Positions 61,496-64,000 of a DNA stretch of 64,000 nucleotides are shown piece by piece; position 1 is the first letter of the stretch; every line of letters starts with the position of its first letter. The position numbers and the translations under genes are program-made. The notes beneath the pieces were generated by a model. It worked only from the letters and a program-made list of their open reading frames with translations. It did not search any database and was not told the DNA's origin. Location of the stretch: positions 1,637,001 through 1,701,000 of the forward strand of contig NC_089433.1 of the NCBI RefSeq assembly GCF_026210795.1, given 5' to 3'. This DNA comes from Rhizophagus irregularis. Its lineage: Eukaryota; Glomeromycota; Glomeromycetes; Glomerales; Glomeraceae.

Positions 61496-62537
61496 TTAAA
61501 TACTTGACTTTAATATAACCGAAAAAACGGAATGAGCCGAATTAATAATTATTTTTGAATTTTTCGTATCAATAATTTTTGTTTCATAAATAATTTCTTT
61601 TTGATCTTCTTTATGATCAATTTCTTGATCATCATGAGATTTCATACTTGTAATATTATTATCATCATTATTATTATAATTATCATTATTAATGTTTTTG
61701 TTATCATCACCATCATCAATTTGTGATTGTGTATTTGTAACATGAAAGTTTACCATAAAATCAACCCTAACTTCATAATTATTTGGATTTGCTATAGCTA
61801 AACATTGAATTTCATTGGTAATAAGTTTATGTTGTTTAGTATTCTTTGAACAAAATTTCACAGGTTCAAGACAATGCATTAAAGGTTCAACAAAAACTTG
61901 TTCAATTTGAGGATTATTTTCAAGATCTTCCATTTGTGCTTTTGAAAGAACGTAGGATAAAATTCCTCCTAAAGGTGGTTTGGTTATGGTCGGTATTGGC
62001 ATTTTTGAAGCGTTACCTAATATTGTACGTGTAAATACTTTTTTTGATTTTTCAATTACCGAAACATCATACGCTAAAAAATGATTATGATGATGATGAT
62101 GATGTTAATTACGTGTAATAATACGTGTGCGTATATGCTATTAATAGCAGAGAATTTACTTACACATATTATTCGTTTTTTCTTTAGCACACATGTATAT
62201 GGTCCATCCGGCAGGCATAGAAGATGAACCAACGTATAAATGAGACTATAATAAAAAGATTTCGTTAAAGAATATATTAACCACCAGTAAGTAAGTATAT
62301 TCCACCAGTATATTCTACCAGTATATTTATTTACCTTTGACATTTCTTCCGTATTTTCATAAAATGAAATATGTGGAGCTCCATACCAAAACTAAATTAA
62401 CGGGTTGAAATCATTAATTATTAATTACTTATTGAGACAAAATTAAGAGTAACAACAATATTTACCTGAAATGTAATCAATAATACCACACACAAAGCGA
62501 AATAATAATCACAAGTTCTATCACTGAGCAAAATCAT
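61496..62537 (-). CDS. Unidentified secreted or signal-anchored protein with Asn/Asp-rich tail
   Basis: Four exons, about 240 residues. The N-terminus (MILLSDRTCDYYFALCVVLLITFQFWYG split over an intron) has one hydrophobic segment that could be a signal peptide or anchor. Then come GAPHISFYENTEEMSK, SSSMPAGWTIYMCAKEKTNNMC, a conserved-looking region (PTITKPPLGGILSYVLSKAQMED, CLEPVKFCSKNTKQHKL, CLAIANPNNYEVRVDF) with several cysteines, and a low-complexity Asn/Asp stretch before ...AHSVFSVILKSSI. Cysteines and the hydrophobic start suggest the secretory pathway. I recognise no family. The start at 62537 is the first ATG upstream of the hydrophobic segment. Confidence 0.6.
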
Positions 62538-64000
62538 TATTGTTTTTATTTATTCAAATAATTTTTATGGGTCTCCTTGGAGCGGTCCTAAAAAAAATAA
62601 AAATTTAAATTATTTGATACTTTTGATGATTTGATTTTATATATATATATATATATCCTTACCTTTTATTGTCGTTAAAAAAAAAATTAATAATAATAAT
62701 TTATAATGGTCGTAAAAAAATTGTCATAAAAATTATTTAAAAAAAAAACACTTGAATTAAAGGGTCTTTATCTTTATTATATATGTCAAATTGGTAACAT
62801 AGATGTAGTGAATCTTTACACGAAATACAAAGATTATCACTTATTGTAACCAAAAATAAACAGTAATTTCCTTAATATTTTTCCCTACTATTTTAATTTA
62901 TCCTTTTAGAATTTTGCATTATCTTTTAATCTATTTTTGGCATATTGTCCCCGAAAAAGAAATTGATAAGGAGAATACTTTGAATGTATTTACATATCGA
63001 TGCAATATAGATATTTTTAAAAATTTTTATTCATTTATCAAATAAAATTTTAGATCACACCAAAATCGCCCAATTTACTATTTCTTATCATATCATTATA
63101 ATACTTTATTAAGATAAACAAACTTTACTAATTTTGGTATATGACAATGTGTTACCGCCTATTCCGTTTATTATCAAAAAGAAAAAAGAGATTGTTGAAT
63201 ACAATCTTCTTTGCAGAGTCTTCATGCAGCTTTTTTGTCACTTGTGAAAACCTCATTCAAATAATAATAAAAGTGGTCCTAACCGAAACTTTGTTCATAT
63301 GCATGACGGTTAAAATTATCTTCCACGAATTCCGTAATAGGATTAATGCAATTTTTATCGTAATTAATCGTTACCCGTATTCCGTCCGTGTCAAATGCTG
63401 CACAAAATTACTAATCAGCATTCAAATATATATATATCTATTATAAAATAGCTGTTTAAGTAGTTTATAAAGTTATAATGTAATTCAGCACATAAATAAG
63501 TATGTATAGACTTTACGCTAAGAATCGTTAGTAAAAGAGATATGAATTCGACGATGCGTTGTTCACTTCCGAGTTACGAGGCATATGAAGGAGGATCTTC
63601 GAGAGAATTGTTACCCATATATGATATATTATTCTTGATTATAAACCGGAATTATATTCCGAATTGGGCTGAGATTGTTTTTATTATCCGATCATTTAAG
63701 GTTAACTAAATGTTTACCACTTAATTCATTTCTGGTACTCACATACTCAAAACAGTTTGACAGAAATATACATTAATTAATAATCTTATTATTATACTTA
63801 CGTAGCATTTTTTTTTGATATTATATCTATAAATAGTAACCCTCAAATATTATTTATAGAATATCATTATTATTATTTATTTATTATTTTTGAAACATTT
63901 CTTTTACTTCTTACAAATATTGTATATAAATGATATATTTTCGACAAAAAATCATAATTATTCCTTATAAAATTGATTAATAAAGTAGTTACTAATATTA
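62538..64000. other. AT-rich region without a supported gene
   Basis: About 1.46 kb. It includes a TA dinucleotide run at about 62640 and many A/T tracts. A 101-codon frame at 63141-63446 is hydrophobic and lacks family features. It probably contains the promoter of the preceding minus-strand gene. Confidence 0.5.

Noticed and set aside
63141-63446. 101-codon open frame near the right edge
   Set aside because: Hydrophobic and basic mixture with no motif, no splice partner and no conserved look; typical of AT-rich noise.

Overview
The window looks like nuclear DNA of a filamentous, non-flagellate fungus. It is very AT-rich, genes lie on both strands 0.1-0.5 kb apart, and nearly all are split by many short GT...AG introns (often GTAAGT...TAG). 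The gene set is eukaryotic and fungal: Wbp1/OST48, Atp14, Sus1, Sgf73, Atg101, Arp9 and Bir1. The composition, intron style and MULE-type transposons recall Glomeromycotina such as Rhizophagus, but that placement is inferred from memory of such genomes and no database was consulted. No rRNA, tRNA or CRISPR was seen.

Layout. 1-9.4 kb: two diverged tandem copies of a YME2-like mitochondrial inner-membrane protein (the first cut by the window edge) with the oligosaccharyltransferase subunit OST48/Wbp1 on the opposite strand between them. 9.5-12.8 kb: ATP synthase subunit h, then Sus1/ENY2 facing Sgf73/ataxin-7, two subunits of the SAGA deubiquitinase module. 13.3-23.5 kb: one giant gene (about 3,200 residues) made largely of ASH/MSP-like beta-sandwich repeats. 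23.7-28.2 kb: a bestrophin-like channel, ribosomal protein L3 and Atg101.

28.2-38.0 kb is the accessory island. It holds a long-armed inverted-repeat element, a GC-richer hairpin, adjacent perfect palindromes and a 4.7-kb Mutator-like (MULE) transposon. The MULE has 189-bp, almost identical terminal inverted repeats. Its spliced reading frame runs from a SWIM-finger DDE transposase into an RTC4-like domain, the most unusual object in the window. The transposase has an apparent one-base frameshift near its first intron.

38.0-62.5 kb returns to housekeeping genes: eIF2B epsilon, Arp9, CENP-S/Mhf1, a hormone-sensitive-lipase-like alpha/beta hydrolase, the SUMO E1 subunit Uba2, a C2H2 zinc-finger plus coiled-coil transcription factor, DNA polymerase alpha B subunit (short at its N-terminus), an SLX4-like tandem-UBZ protein, a two-BIR survivin/Bir1 with a large repeat-expanded linker, and an unidentified membrane-anchored or secreted protein. 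Genome-maintenance genes are frequent here (Mhf1, Uba2, Pol12, Slx4-like, Bir1), and two of them have MluI/SCB-like cell-cycle boxes upstream. The last 1.5 kb holds no gene I can support.

Exon boundaries were read by eye from splice signals, reading frame and family similarity, so individual junctions may be off. Gene spans run from chosen start codon to stop codon and include introns.
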